DNA of 64,000 nucleotides, from contig OX155952.1 in NCBI GenBank assembly GCA_944548615.1, forward strand, positions 26,910,418 to 26,974,417, read 5' to 3'. The notes beneath the pieces were generated by a model. That model did no database searches. It had not been told where the DNA came from and saw only the letters and a program-made list of their open reading frames with translations. A program made the translations under genes and the position numbers. Source of the DNA: Micropterix aruncella (Eukaryota > Arthropoda > Insecta > Lepidoptera > Micropterigidae). Below, piece by piece: positions 1-12,413 of the stretch (position 1 is its first letter; every line of letters begins with the position of its first letter).

Positions 1-2085
1 ATTTCAACGTTTTCCGATAGAGCGCAGTTATCTGATATCAGAAAAAATAAAATAAATAAATAATTATAATTGCATAAGTTGTTAAAAATGCTATGCAATA
101 GCTTTACCGTGGCAGTCCCCGAGTGCCACACGTATTTTTTTTATATAATGAGCATCGTATCGATCGAATCTTGGGGTTTAAAACTATCTCATTTTCTTAT
201 ATCTCGGACTGAAAACAACATCGGTTTCTCATGTCTTCAGACTGAAATTTCACGCTGATTCTATGGCGTTTCTCAAAAAACGAAATATGTTTTCTTACGC
301 TTCCCCATTAACTAAAATACATGTAGAGTATTATAATAAGTTATAACAAAGATGTCATAAACATCCATTAATAAAAAACAAATATAAAAAATAAAATACT
401 TACTGCTGTTTGCTTTCTCGTGACGATGCGTGACGACGCGGCACTGCGGTGTAGAAGAATAAAATATTACGTGAGCGGGAACTGATAAGAGCTAACCGAA
501 AAAGACGTGCTCCCGCTTCGAATAGCAGCAGGGAAGTGAATCTATTTCATAGCGCGCCTGTGTATTTATTTACGCGGCCGGCCCATACAAAAAATGTATG
601 GAGAATCTGATACCTGATTTTCTGGGATTTATTGTATAAAATCCTATTACAATCATTGAAATTTAAATAGCTTATAGTGAAGATATGTCATTTAACTTTC
701 TTTTATAATAATTTGTAATTCAAATTAGTTATTATTTTCCCAGTGAGGACTAAAACCCCGCGCCCATTTTTGTATATTTTCTCGTGTGTTTTTATAAAAA
801 ACTACGCAAACTATTGCCAAATTTATTAGCTCACCTTATAAATGACTTATTGATAAAAACGAGTGTTTTTTGTCACTGCTTTTATTAGCGTAGTTTTAGC
901 GGAATAACTAAAACGCTAGACCCTAATTTGAGAAATTTCATGCAGCACCCTCTTAAACGAAACATTTATCACTTACATGTTTTGTTATTGCATTTATAAA
1001 TATGCATGTCACATCTGAATCTAATAGCGGCATCAACTGTTGTCCGGGGAAAAAATATATACGTAGGATGTTGACCTATCTTAGTAGGTCTATATCTAGT
1101 CACGAATCGTATGTCGTAAGATGATACGAGGTGGTGGATGAATGTAGACAGGGAGGGAAGGCAGGTCGTATTGCATGCGTGACCTGCGGGGCAGTATTTG
1201 TTTCGGAGCGCAAGTCGAGCGCGTCCACGCTGCGCATGAGCTACCACTTCGTTAGTGGCTGTGTTTGGATGGGGAGAGCGAGAATTACTCCGCCTATATA
1301 ATCGATATTGATCAAAATACAAATTGTTATGTCTGACGTCTGCAGGGAAAGGTCGAGAGCTTCAAACTGGCTAAATAAAGCCTCGGAAATGACAGGACGA
1401 AATTCGCGTCATAAAAACGCGGGCACACTAAATTAATTCAGAAGGATTGCGCGATGCCAAATACCATTTAGGCATATCAATGAGACAGACAATCAGCTTT
1501 AAATATTTTAAACAGCTTTTCTTTGGTCGGCGATTGTTTGAGAATGTTTCAATACTCCAAAGCATCTTGCATAAAAGTTTCCAACGTTCTCAACGTTTAA
1601 AGCCAGAAAAAATTTATCTAATTGTATGTAACAAGAGGAGCGTCATCATAACAGCGTGAGAAAGTGATGGCGTAAACATATATAATACATATACAATATG
1701 TGTTTAAAAGAGGGAACAGGTACTGCATGCACTTCGGCATCAAGCATAAACCCTTTGCTCTCGCAGCAGGTAACAAATTGACCTTCCTCTATTTTTTATA
1801 GTCTATGGCATTGCAGATATATAAGTAATGCCCTCATGTAGGTAGGTAGAAATACCTGTATTGTGGCCTGCGTCAATTACCTGCCTGCATACCTGCAAAT
1901 AATAACACCATTCTAATGGAAAATCATTCGGTAGATATTTCAGTTTTGCGGTTTGGCATATAGCTATACCTATTCTTGTTAAATGCATCAGTATTATATA
2001 TCAGAACAGTATTATGTCATTTTTGTTATGATCCGTTACGGGGGAAGTAGTTATATGCTCCACGAAAGCGAAGACAGTATTTCTT
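1..2085. other. no gene recognised, AT-rich non-coding
   Basis: No open frame in this stretch resembles a known protein, and the longest frames (about 60-120 codons) have no recognisable motif. Short inverted pieces such as 'aaaactacgc' near 799 and 'gcgtagtttt' near 888 could be remains of a small DNA transposon, but no clear ends or target duplication were seen. It is probably intronic or intergenic. Confidence 0.5.
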
Positions 2086-2533
2086 TTTATTTATTATTAT
2101 TATTTATTTTTTTATTTATTTATTCCGTAGCCGGCGATTGGGGAGGGGGTCGCCCTCGCAGCCAATACGCTGCTGTCGGTGCCGCTGGATCTCGTACTCC
2201 ATTCACGATTCGCTTCCATTCTTGACGATTTTTTGCCACGTCTCGAGCATCCCTATCCGACAATCGTTGATTTTTAAGGTCGCCTTTGATGGTATTTAGC
2301 CAGGTTTTCTTCGGTGCCGATCGCTGAATTCTCCATTCTGTCGGACGGTCTCTCCAAAGAAGTTTACGTGGCAAGCGATTGTCGTTCATTCGGCAAACAT
2401 GGCCGAACCATCGTAGTCGACGTTTTTGTACTTCTTCTTCGATCGTTGTTACTAGATCGCATCTTTCTCTAATGGTCTCGTTTCGAATTCGGTCGCGGAG
2501 TGAGACACCGAGAATCTGCCTCAAGCATCGCAT
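2086..2533 (-). pseudogene. 5'-truncated non-LTR retrotransposon, reverse transcriptase C-terminus
   Basis: A 137-codon frame on the - strand (2533 to 2120) matches the C-terminal tail of the endonuclease-reverse transcriptases common in insect genomes. It has the order MRCLRQILG, then RRLRWFGHVCRM, then a W..I..DL segment and a final EWKRIV-type segment. The catalytic reverse transcriptase core and the endonuclease are absent. The match begins abruptly at MRCLRQILG, as expected for a 5'-truncated LINE insertion. On the - strand the stop is followed by an A/T-rich tail of TAAA/TAA units (about 2086-2125 on +). The clade (RTE-like or a related LINE) is inferred from the tail pattern only. It is a dead copy and not a host gene. 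Confidence 0.75.
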
Positions 2534-3426
2534 TTGGAAGACTTATTTTTATTATTTCTTTTTATTATATGTATAAGATATAGGAGAGAGAGAACTACTC
2601 GTAAATTAATTTTCTTAGTTATCTATGCCATCGTAAATAATTGTCGATTTAGATTACTAAATATTTGTCCTTATTTGCTTTCTATTTTGATCGCTTGTTT
2701 GTTTGCTTGTGCGTTTTTCCATTCCTGATTACTCGCAAACCAGTGCATATATGTATACGACATATGAAAGTTTATATAAATCCGTCATATACTTTTCATT
2801 ATCTTATGTATGTTCGTGTTACGTGTTTTACGCGTAATCGCGAATTGAAAATATCACAAAACGCTTGCTGTTGGCATGTATGGCGAACGAGAAAAAAAGC
2901 CATTGTTTGCATGAAGTTCGTTCTATTAGGTGGCATAAATAGTTTATAGCGTTGCAGTCGTGTATTTTCAGTTCTTTGTTATCTTTACTCTCCCCCCCCC
3001 CCCCATCCCCCCTCTTCGGGGGCCCATGATTGCAGCATTTTATCGATATTGTTCTAGTGGGTGGTTAGTCCGCTTCACTCTTTTTGTTTCGATGGTGGCA
3101 TCCTGTCGCGTCGCGTAGGTGTGAGAGTCAATAAGGCGACACGCCATGGCCGCTAATGGCGTCGGTCGACCGGCCAACATCGACTTGTTTGACTGTTGAT
3201 TTGATGCTTGTCCCTCTGTGTAATGTATATTGTTGCCCCGTGTGTACCCTCACCTTCCGACCGCGCGTCCCGTCACTGTTTGCCTTCGGCGCTTGCACAA
3301 GCCATCCAGACTACTTGTTTTTGGTGCCCGTCATTTTACACACCTCGCATTCCGTGGCGTTTATGCGATTTCAGTTGTTATGAAGAAATGCAGTTGAGAG
3401 GAAGAAAAAGAAATGCGGTTCCTATG
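2534..3426. other. no gene recognised; contains a 13-base C run
   Basis: No supported coding region. A homopolymer of 13 C lies at 2992-3004 and is followed by a short C-rich segment ending in 'cttcggggg'. The moderately GC-rich stretch 3080-3330 has open frames of about 75 codons without recognisable domains. It may belong to an unrecognised repeat. Confidence 0.45.
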
Positions 3427-4480
3427 CAGTTGGGCCATTGAGACCTACTCGTTACCTCTTTTCGGCTAAACTCAAAGTTTAACTCCTATAATCCAATAGC
3501 TTCCTCGAAGAGGGCCAAACCTGGAACGGACTCTGTTTCCCCTGTCACGGCAGTTGGATCAAGCTGCAGGGCGGTTTGCGTATCGTGCGGCGTCATCCAA
3601 TCGACTGTGCACTCTGGCGTATAACTGGAGGGGTTTGGAAATATGAACTCGAAGACTATCGTGATGGTTTGACGTTATATAAAAGTTTGAAAACGAATTT
3701 ACCGCGTGAATTTTGTAGGACCAGACGTTCCGGCGATCGTTGTCCAGGGTAGACTAAAGCGCCGTCAATCCGTTGTTCCGCAGTAAGGCGGCAAACTGCT
3801 GTCACTGCACAGATTATAATGGTAGTGGTGGGGCGGCGGGCGGCTCAGTGCCCATCGCCGAACGCAGGGACGTAGCACAGGATACAATGAGTGTTGTGTT
3901 CATGGCGGATTTTTAAAATTCGCGCGCTTCGAAACCGCCGCCCCATTATAATCTGCGCAGTGACAGCGGTTTGCCGCCTATCCGGGAGCAACGGGTTGAC
4001 GGCGCTTCAGTCTACCCTGGACATCGGCGGTTGCCACATTGCCGTAACGTCTGGCGCTACAAAATTTCCGCAATAAAATCGTTTTTAAAACTAGTTATAG
4101 GGTCTGGAAATGCTCTTATACGTTTCCTAAGCAGCGGAGGTGGATGTTACCTGGTTTCTTAAAACGACCTGTTGGCCATCTGATCCCACGTGAACAGATT
4201 AGCAAAGGACGACACAGAACAGAATTACCGCTAACATCGGACCCGTGACCAGGCGGGAGGGCGAAGACATCCTACCAAATCTGGCATTAAGGGCGCGAGG
4301 CTGCCCGCTGGTCAACTTCTCAGTGCCCCGCGGTAAAGTATTGGACTGTCACGGACAAGTTAGCGTAGCTAGACGGTGGACTGTTTGATCCTTAAGTCTC
4401 TAAGTTCACTCAAGGTTGGAAAAACGATCAATATCCTAATAGCCCTTCTGGGGTGGCGGGCTCGCCCGTTGTAGGTGACA
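3427..4480 (+). repeat. dispersed repeat 'family A' copy, interrupted by a Penelope palindrome
   Basis: Non-coding repeat shared with 8470-8815, 26250-26760, 42950-43187 plus 46243-46350, and 50524-51240. Shared landmarks in order are a head like 'gcagttgggccattgaga', then 'ggtttgcgtatcgtgcgg', then 'gtttcctaagcagcgg', then 'ggtggatgtt', and an end like 'gcccgttgtaggtgacag'. This copy is diverged and is split by a PLE-derived palindrome at about 3655-4095. It has no terminal inverted repeats and no ORF, and its superfamily is not known to me. The 13-mer 'gttatgaagaaat' occurs on both sides (3375 and 4490) and may be the target duplication of the whole copy. Confidence 0.6.
3655..4095. repeat. 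Penelope-like element terminal sequence arranged as an inverted palindrome
   Basis: The left arm (about 3692-3840) starts with 'gaatttaccgcgtgaat' and continues with 'gacgttccggcgat' and 'ccagggtagactaaagcg'. The same sequence returns inverted from 4080 back to about 3935. The arm matches the non-coding end found next to the Penelope-like GIY-YIG coding remnant at 59420-59880, which identifies its source. The flanks 'gggtttggaaat' and 'gggtctggaaat' look like an imperfect target duplication within family A. About 90-100 bp between the arms is not inverted. Confidence 0.6.
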
Positions 4481-6488
4481 GTTCGACAGTGTTATGAAGA
4501 AATACGTGGTTTGAGCATTGAAAGAAACCACGCGAACGTTATATTCACTTTCTTTGAAACCTTGGCATATTCATGGCTCAAAACCTTGGCTCGCTTCGTT
4601 CATTGGAATTTTCTAATCGTCCAAAAGACGCAGAAGTTTTTAGACCAATGCCGAGACCTTTTTACTATTTATGAAGGCATTTCTCGCTACCCATTATTTA
4701 TATTTTACCCAAAAACTCTTTCTCTGTTATGTCGATGTCCACTGCTTTCCGACGATGACATGAATTTGGTCTTGGTTATGCTCATGGAGGAATGAATGAA
4801 AAATCCATGAAATTACTGCTTCGCAGCGGTAAGTCACCCGTTCGGATTTATACATATTTTATGGTAATTTTGGCACTGTCGCCTGGTCGCGGTCGTTTTA
4901 TTTCTACCTGTGCAAGCAGTATTTCACGTCTGGCGTTCCGCCGTTGTTGGTTTTTGTTTTTTGCTCAAACTGCAAGTTCCTTGATTCATGGGTTTTTCAT
5001 CCGCGAAGCTCTAAACTAGATTTTTTACTTGATATCTATATAGTAGTAAGGTAATATAAGGTATATATGTAGTAGTCTGATCGTGTATAATTGAGATTTT
5101 TTAGATTTCAACAGATTTAATGATTTGAGATTTCATTTTTAACGTGTGTCTGTCTGTCCGCGGGGCTAGAGCGTCTGCCGGACGTTTTGTTTTGTTTTAT
5201 TTTCCCCGTCCACCAACCGACCAGGAGGGAAAGTATTGTGAACGTGCAAAAATTGTTTTACGAGATAACGTCGGAAATGTCTATTTTGACCCCCCCGAGA
5301 CGATTAAGACCATTTCCTGATTGAAGACTGACTGTATCTGCCTGTCTATCTGTTATTCTGTATTTCTGTCTGTCTGTCTGTCTGTATGTATTCCTCCACG
5401 ATAGCTTTCAAACGCCTAATCCGATTGAGCTGTATGCAGCTCAATCGGAGCTTTGGTATGCAGGCATCATTTGGTCATGGCAAGAGTTGAAAAGGTTATA
5501 ATTGAAATCGGTTCACCCTAGTTATCACCCTAGTAGTCGCACTAGTTATATATCATCTTCGAAATATTGGACTTAAAGACTTGAAATTTGGTACACATAT
5601 GCCTTGTTGGGTCGAAAGATTTTAGTGAAATTTCGGTTGGAATATGTCATATACAAGCAGCACTAATAATATTTAAATTCCGCTGCTATTTAAAATGCAT
5701 TTTAATCAAATATTAATGCCGAGCCGTCCGAGGCTAGCCGAGAAACGAACCGCACCGTCTGAGGTCGTTGTGTAACGGAACCCAAACGGGTTCGTTCGCC
5801 GGTAGAGAGGGGTTGCCCATCGAATTTATCTTTAAAATTAATATTCAGATGCCGGCTACTTGCCGGGAAAGTCTTGGGTTGTCACAACCGATTTTTTTGG
5901 GTTTTACTGTCGATTTTTTATATGTATTTCATTTTCACCACGCAGAGAAAGTTAGTACGAGACGTGACGGTCCGCTTATTGCTCTATCTTTACGTGGTTT
6001 AAAGCGCACTTATGTCGGGCGCCAATCGCCCTCTGTCCGTGCAAAGAAGGCAGTCGCGCCTCGTGATCACCGCGTAGATAAATAAGACCCTGTTTACACT
6101 AGCCCTGTGTATCGCCTTATGCTACATCCACATCCCCGTTCGATTCTCTTGCTCTTTTTTCGTTCCTTCCTCTTTGTAGGGTCGAGCGCTGAGCTTGCTC
6201 TTGGAATACATTTACGGCCACTATAGTTGGTGACTACTGATCTGCGATAATCATTATCGTACCTTTTGTTCAGACTATCGTACTTCGTAGGTGAAATAGA
6301 AAACTGGGGAAACGGTAACATAAAAAATCCTAATATATATTATCTTATATATTCGTCGGCGTCAATACCGACTCATATATTAAGATATACAAAAATATAA
6401 CTTTACAGGAGACACAAAAAAAGGTTTCTAAGTTTATCTAGGGTAATAAGAGAAAGTATATTTTATTATAGAAATTAGAGAAAATATA
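4481..6488. other. no gene recognised; short repeats and a hairpin
   Basis: Open frames at 4475-4795, 4792-5019 and 5768-6085 show no known domain. A (tctg)n tract lies near 5365-5387. A perfect 12-bp hairpin with a TATG loop (ccgattgagctg / cagctcaatcgg) is at 5421-5448. The 'gattgagct' motif is common in insect dispersed repeats, and a related motif appears near 30957. This is probably degraded repeat DNA. Confidence 0.45.
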
Positions 6489-8187
6489 TTAACCCAGATA
6501 CCCCTGAAATTTTTTTTTCAACATATTTTATTAAAAATTTGAATATAGGGTAATTTTGAGTTAAGAATTCAGGTAAAATTACTGAAAAAAATCTAGGTTC
6601 AACAGTTTTCCTGAAATTCAGCGTCCTTTTAAAAGGTCCTTAGGAAAATACGATATCAAATTTGCACAAAAATCAACTTTATTTAGTTTTCTTTACAAAA
6701 ACAAGAATTGTAATTAAATTTAGACTCTGAGAAGGTAAATATTTACTTAGTGTGATATTTTATGAAGCAGTCTTTAGGGTGTAAGGTTTTCTCACATTTT
6801 ACACAGTAAAATTGAGCCTTTTTATGGCAAAAAGCACATTTAGTTTGGTTTTCTTTGTAATAAATAAAATGGCCTTCATTGTCGTACCTGATATTTTCTA
6901 ACAAAGAATCATTTTTCCTGAATGGAGGTCGACTTCCAGCTTTCTTATGCTTGTTCAAAAGTGCAATAGTTACACTACGTCTGAATGCCAGTTGATCCAT
7001 AGAACCACCATCTCCTTTATATAATTGCCAAGCATTTTGACATATCAATGGAAAAAGTAAATAGTGGAAAATACCACTTCTTGCCTCTTATCGTGGTTCT
7101 GTATAGACTGATGTTTTGATCTGAGCGATCTACACCCCCCATGTTCTCATTATACAGTTTTATACTTTTAGGTTGCTGAACTTGAATATACTTGTTTTCT
7201 TTCCGTGAAAAACACCTCCTCACACTTTGAGTGGGGTATACAGATTCAGAGTTAGAGGCAACAGTGACGACGCTGTTGTCATTCCACTTGCACGCAATTA
7301 TTTCAGCATTTCTGGAGGTTCTGAAATTGAATGACCCACGCTTGAGCACACATGATATTCTTTTGGTTCTAGCAATCGACGCGGTCCATAAACTGCTTCC
7401 CAATTTTGAGATGACAGATCTGCTTCAAGATCTTTTTTGACCCAGTCATACGATGTAGGTAGATCATAGGTATGTATAACTGATGGAGTACAACTCTCCC
7501 TCGAAGTCGAAGTGTTACCTGTGCGACGTCATTTAGCAATTTGCGAAAGAGGCACATCATCCTCACTGTCATAGTCCTCAACAAAGTTTACAATCTGTGC
7601 TTCAGTTCGAAGTTGCGATCCGGGCAGATTTCATAATGTTACTGAATCCTCAGCACTAGAATCCTCATCGGTGTTGTATTCATTTGCGTTTTCAGGAGGA
7701 TTAATATAAATAGTATCTTGCACAATAAAATCATCATCAGCTTCCAACGCCTCAATGATTTCGTGCAATTTCAAGTTTTTTCTGAAAAAAGGCAAAATTT
7801 GATAGTGTATTTTACTAAGGTCCGTTATAAAGGTCGAATATTTAAAATATCTTAAAAATAATCAAAATAAATAATAAATGTAAAAATTAAAAGTTAGCTA
7901 TGAAATATACGCTATTTCTTATAATAAACCACGATTCAAATGTATTTCAAACAATAAAAGATTTAAAAAACACTCACCTGAAAGTTGACATATTTTTTTC
8001 CGTATATTAGTATTATTTTAAAATCGACAAAACACAACTGTGCTTCACTCAACTTACGAAATATAATAATAACTAACTCCCTCTTTGCGTTTGTGCCGAC
8101 ACAAGATATCAAACTACCCTCATAAAATTTTAAATATTATTTTTGTCACTCGTTCTTTATAAAGGACCTTCGGGGAATCTGGGTTAA
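6489..8187 (-). mobile_element. piggyBac-superfamily transposon, internally deleted
   Basis: The ends are TTAA followed by cccagatacccc (6489) and, inverted, ggggaatctggg followed by TTAA (ending 8187). This is a short inverted repeat bounded by the TTAA target duplication that defines piggyBac. The body encodes a piggyBac-like transposase on the - strand. At 1.7 kb it is shorter than typical autonomous elements (about 2.4 kb), and the missing DNA corresponds to the middle of the transposase. The 13-base flank 'agagaaaatatat' occurs just left of the left end and again just right of the right end, so the host target itself may be repetitive. Confidence 0.85.
6743..7780 (-). pseudogene. piggyBac-like transposase remnant
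   Basis: In coding order: an acidic N-terminal part (about 7770-7560, with TDEDSSAED and EDYDSEDD), then a YDWVKKDLEADL segment. After a gap come CKWNDN, then YNENMGGVDRSDQ (7160-7120), then RGKKWYFPLFTF. It ends with a cysteine-rich domain (CAFC...CVKC...LHPKDC) of the kind that binds DNA in piggyBac transposases. The aspartate in GGVD fits the third catalytic Asp. The segment that should carry the first two is missing between about 7380 and 7300. There are stop codons near 7635 and 7530 and a frameshift near 7045, where the frame moves from ...FSIDM to CQNAWQLYKGDGG. It cannot make an active enzyme. Confidence 0.8.
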
Positions 8188-8469
8188 GAGAAAATATATG
8201 TTAGTTGCAATAAAATGCAACATTGCTAAAGCCTGTATTAACTACAGTTTTTTATCGTATATATATATATATATATATATAAAATTTGTGTTCTTTGGTA
8301 AATAAGCGATTCAATTTTAAAGCGTAATTTGCATCCTCCACAAAATTTGATTCATGGATAAATTTAATAATACAGATACTTAATGCTAGTTTCTTGAATC
8401 TCAAATTTCATACTGCCAACGCCGACAGATTGTATTAAATATGTAATTCTCAGTTGTACCGTACGATAA
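8188..8469. repeat. (TA)n microsatellite and AT-rich spacer
   Basis: A run of about 12 TA units sits near 8257-8281. The rest is AT-rich with no recognisable coding or RNA gene. Confidence 0.5.
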
Positions 8470-8815
8470 CTAGAGCTGTCAAATACAACGGACGAACCCG
8501 CCATTTCAGGAAGTTTTAACGATATCGGCTCGTTCTGTCTCCCGTGAGGTGAGCGCAGAAGACTTGAGACGAGAAACAATCCACTGTCTAGTTACGCCAC
8601 CTGCCCGTGGCGTAACTAGACAGTCTGGAATTAACCTTCAGGATACTTCCTGCCTCCTGACTGGTTATAGGATCGAGGTCTCTTGCGCATACGATAAATC
8701 TTACCGTACGATAAATCGTTTCCTTCAAGTACAACCCTTGGAAGCACACGCGTGCATATTTTTATACGACGGCCCTTGTTAACTCGCAGCTCGCAGGGGC
8801 GGACCCGCACCATCG
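8470..8815 (-). repeat. dispersed repeat 'family A', partial reverse copy
   Basis: Starts with 'tgtcaaatacaacgg' and 'gacgaacccgcc', the reverse of the family A end, and continues with 'ggaagttttaacgat', 'tctcccgtgaggtgagc' and 'ctgactggttataggatc'. These parallel 50524-50810 position by position. It covers about half of the family. An internal hairpin arises where 'actgtctagttacgccac' is followed by its near inverse. Confidence 0.6.
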
Positions 8816-9021
8816 CGCTTATTTAATTCACTTTTTGTTCCGTTTGTTTTTGTATGCGTTTTTCGTTTTCGGTAGTTTCGTCCCTGCGGACTGGGCGTTA
8901 CGTCGAGTTCCTAGTTGCCACTCGTACACATGCAGCTGTAACAGTTGTGCTATATTATGCAATAATGTATTTGAGCTAGAGGCAGCTTCGAGTCTGGTGG
9001 TTTTTGGACATCGTCTTGTAA

Positions 9022-9548
9022 TTAACCCTTTCATGACCATAAGCTTTACGGTAGAGTATGGAAATGTTTGATACATAAAACTGTTAGAGGGCGATGTAAA
9101 TAAGCTCGCCTTTTCTTAAGAATGAAGAGTTTTATTATTATTATTATTATTAAATAACATGTATGTCAAGTTTTGTGAAAATTGATTCAATGGATTTTGT
9201 ATTAACTGATAGGACATAAGTGTCCCTGTGGTTCGGTCCCTGTGGTTTATTATTTTACTCAGAAATCACACGTACTACAAACGTACTAAAAGAAAAAAAT
9301 CAAATTAAAAAGTCGGCATAAATATTTTATTTATGCCGACTTCGTTTGGTCAATTTGCGATATTTAAAAAAAAATACGCTATATTTTTAAACCATAATTT
9401 GATTTGTTGCGCTAATTATAATATTATATTATCTCAATAGCATAGAAAAAATATAATTTATAAATTATTCATATTCGATCATTTATAAAATGATTTTGAT
9501 TTTATGGGACACATAAAATAATATGTCCCATGGTCCTTAAAGGGTTAT
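9022..9548. mobile_element. possible piggyBac-type MITE with TTAA-like ends
   Basis: The left end is TTAACCCTTTCATGACCAT (9022). The right end read in reverse is TAACCCTTTAAGGACCAT (from 9547), an inverted repeat with two or three mismatches. The right outermost base gives TTAT instead of TTAA, so the target duplication is imperfect. Inside is a perfect 14-bp hairpin at 9310-9342 (aagtcggcataaat / atttatgccgactt) and a LINE-type 3' end near 9105-9153. It carries no transposase. Confidence 0.4.
9103..9153 (+). repeat. retroelement 3' end with (TTA)n tail
   Basis: The motif 'aagctcgccttttcttaag' followed by 'aatgaagagttttatta' and a TTA microsatellite recurs at 11640-11735 (inverted) and 62768-62827. 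It is probably the 3' terminus of one LINE or SINE family. Nothing upstream is recognisably coding. Confidence 0.5.
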
Positions 9549-10300
9549 ACCGAGAGCCTATTGCACAGTTTACCCACGCCATGGGACGCAAGAATAAAAC
9601 CGAAATGAAATGAAACGTCAAGAAATATGCAAGGTAGTTATAAGATACCAAAAAGTCAACAAAACAAAGACGATGTTTGTTTTCTCGATGTCTGTTTAAA
9701 GTTGCTGAACAGACTTTAGTGACTTTAAAATGTCTGCATTCGCTATGTTTACAACCTACGCGACCTTGATCACATTTCGAAATACTGAATGCGCTTAAAA
9801 TTTCTTTGGATTCGCTACCGTAGGCATCTGAATATCCTGTCAATGCTCTAGCTAAACAATCCATTTCAAACATAATATAAATTAAGTTCGTCATGTGTAT
9901 ACAACATACTAATTAGGACATCTTAATTCCACTAAACATTGCTATTTGATAGTTTTTTAAACTAAATTTAATTTAGGTTTTTCGAAAAATATAGGCTAAA
10001 ATGTTTTATAGTAATTGAAATTTTTCTAAGATTTATCGCTCATACTCACTTTAAAATACGGCGACATGGCGAACATCAAACCAGGTCATGATGCCATTGA
10101 ACTTTCAAGATTCCTGATCTATTCATAATAGGCAATACTCTGAAGCACACTACCCTTAAAGAATATCTATATGACACATCAAAGATGGTTTTGATAAAGC
10201 ACACGCCTGAGATGAAAACGCCTTGCATCTTCCCAACCAGTCTAAGATAATATATTTTGCGTGATAAATTTTGGCCAGAAAATAGTTAATAATTGTTATG

Positions 10301-10378
10301 TCGTTAATCACTAGGTTAACAGTCGTTAATCACTAGATAGTCGTTAATCACTAGACAGTCGTTAATCACTAGACAATC
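10301..10378 (+). repeat. 18-bp minisatellite, four copies
   Basis: Units 'tcgttaatcactag(a)cag' start at 10301, 10323, 10341 and 10359. The first spacing is 22 bp and the others are 18 bp. It is a direct tandem array, not CRISPR-like, because there are no unique spacers. Confidence 0.85.
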
Positions 10379-11639
10379 ATTTCAGTTGCGTTCAATACGA
10401 AACTATCTGCTTACCTGCATTATGGATAGCAATATTTTCAGTAAAACGAGCGGAGCTCATATGAATACGATGCGTCAGTCACCTCTATACGGCAAAAGTA
10501 AATTTTAGTCTGCGGTTTAGATAATTGTTTAATCCCTAGAATGTAATACTAGAAAAAGGGAATAAAAAACTATAATATTAATAATATTAATAATGATTAT
10601 AAATTAAAATAAAAATAATTTTAAAAATGTTATCTTAAATCTTTCTTTGATACAACCGTGGCACTCTAGTGGGACTCCCGAAGTGAGCTCGCCTTAACAC
10701 AGGGGTGCCTAGCAAGGCGGGCTCGGCTGCTCTTTGCTTAGCACAATTGAAAGATAATCATTTGCGTTTAATGTATGCGCTATGTAACCTGGGCTCAGAC
10801 AGATGTGTATATAACTTTAAAAGCATACATCGGCATTTTCTAAATTGTCAATTAATTTTCTGTTGTGCTCATGCATTTAAATGTATATGTAAAATAAATA
10901 AATAAAATAAATAGAAGTTATTCATGGAAGAAATATTTAATAAAAGTTATACATGCTATAAGTAATAATAATATAATTATAATCAATAGAAAATATCATA
11001 GTCCAATAAGTATCTGCATATTAAGTAATAAAACCAAATAATAATAAAAATATATTCAAGATAATCAATTATAATATGAGAGTTAAAGGCAAGTAAATAG
11101 AATTATGAAATCGTATGTTAAACTAGCCAAAGTTTTCAACTTTAAATTGCGCAATAGTTGAGAAGCCTTTCATTTTCCTCCCTTACTAGTTCGATCAACC
11201 ATTCCTAGTTCGAGTAACATCATTAGCATAGCAAGTCACAAATCCCTGTTTTATTATTATTTTTTTCTATATATGAAGCTCGATTATGACTCTCTGCAAT
11301 TATTAGAGGCGTGCAATCCCTCTCTATTTTCAAGCTTCTTCTAAAAAAGCATTTCTTCTCCCATAAATTGTAGACCCCCTTGTAGATCTGCAATCCTTTT
11401 TCCTTTGTGACTTAGTGTTATTTTGGTTCTCTTTTGTTTAATATATATTTAGCATCAGCACTTGTACAAGTAATTTTACCAATATTATTATCATTACTTT
11501 AGTACAGCATTGTTTTTAAATTACCCGGCTCCTCTCACGACACTATGGTGTACTGTAAGAGATTGCCGTAGCGTGATAAGTCCACCATGTTGTGCAAAAG
11601 TATTTATTGTACAATAACGGGTTTTTATTATCGTTATTA

Positions 11640-11735
11640 TATTATTATTAATAATAATAATAATAATAGTAATAATAAAACGCTTTATTCTGAAGAAAAG
11701 GCGAGCTTATTGCCGGCAGGCAATTTTATTACAGT
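11640..11735 (-). repeat. retroelement 3' end with (TTA)n tail, inverted copy
   Basis: On the - strand it reads 'ttgcctgccggcaataag', 'ctcgccttttcttcag', 'aataaagcgttttatta' and then TTA repeats. It matches 62768-62827 over about 60 bases, including the 'gcctgc.ggca' segment. Confidence 0.6.
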
Positions 11736-12413
11736 GTAACAGTTAGATGGTAGCGGTGGATAGAGATTTTCGAGTTTTCAACTATTAATTTCTGGATCTA
11801 AATCCAGGTCATCTATTCTTAAAAAAGAAATGACGTCAGCAACTAATTTCGGTCGAGAATAATTTCAGTAAGTAGTCGAGATAAACCGACATTATTTATA
11901 CGAAACGTCAAGTTGTAGCGCCGCGACTTGCTGGCCGAGCGCGCCAAATTAAAATTGTGGGGAAATGACCCGACGAATTCATCCACAATTATTTACTGAA
12001 GTGAGATTTTAGAAGAACTCCTCCAGGTTCCCCTGATTTTCCCTACCGTTAAATTATGTCATGAAAAATGCAACCCTACCAGTAGTAACTCTCGCAATTC
12101 AACGACTTTTGGCGAGTGAAAAACAAGAGTAGTTTTAAAGAGCATTCTAAACATTTTCGCTGTCGCTATCGAATTATAACGAACTATAACGATTCATTGA
12201 TCGTTATTGTTGACCAACCCTCAAAATATGAGATTGAAGTAGTTCCAATGAAAGCAACAAATGGATTTGTTATTTTAATTTTTTTAAATAAGGGACATAA
12301 TTTATGTACCTACGTGAGTAATAGCTCCATTACGCTCTCAAATCTATTACTAGCTACATATAACTCAGCATCCATCAAATTTCATGTCTAAGCCATTTCT
12401 AATACAGGCGGCC

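Noticed and set aside
9502..9894. 130-codon - strand frame with several Cys and His (zinc-finger-like)
   Set aside because: Spacing of Cys and His fits no finger class, and it overlaps the end of a candidate MITE.
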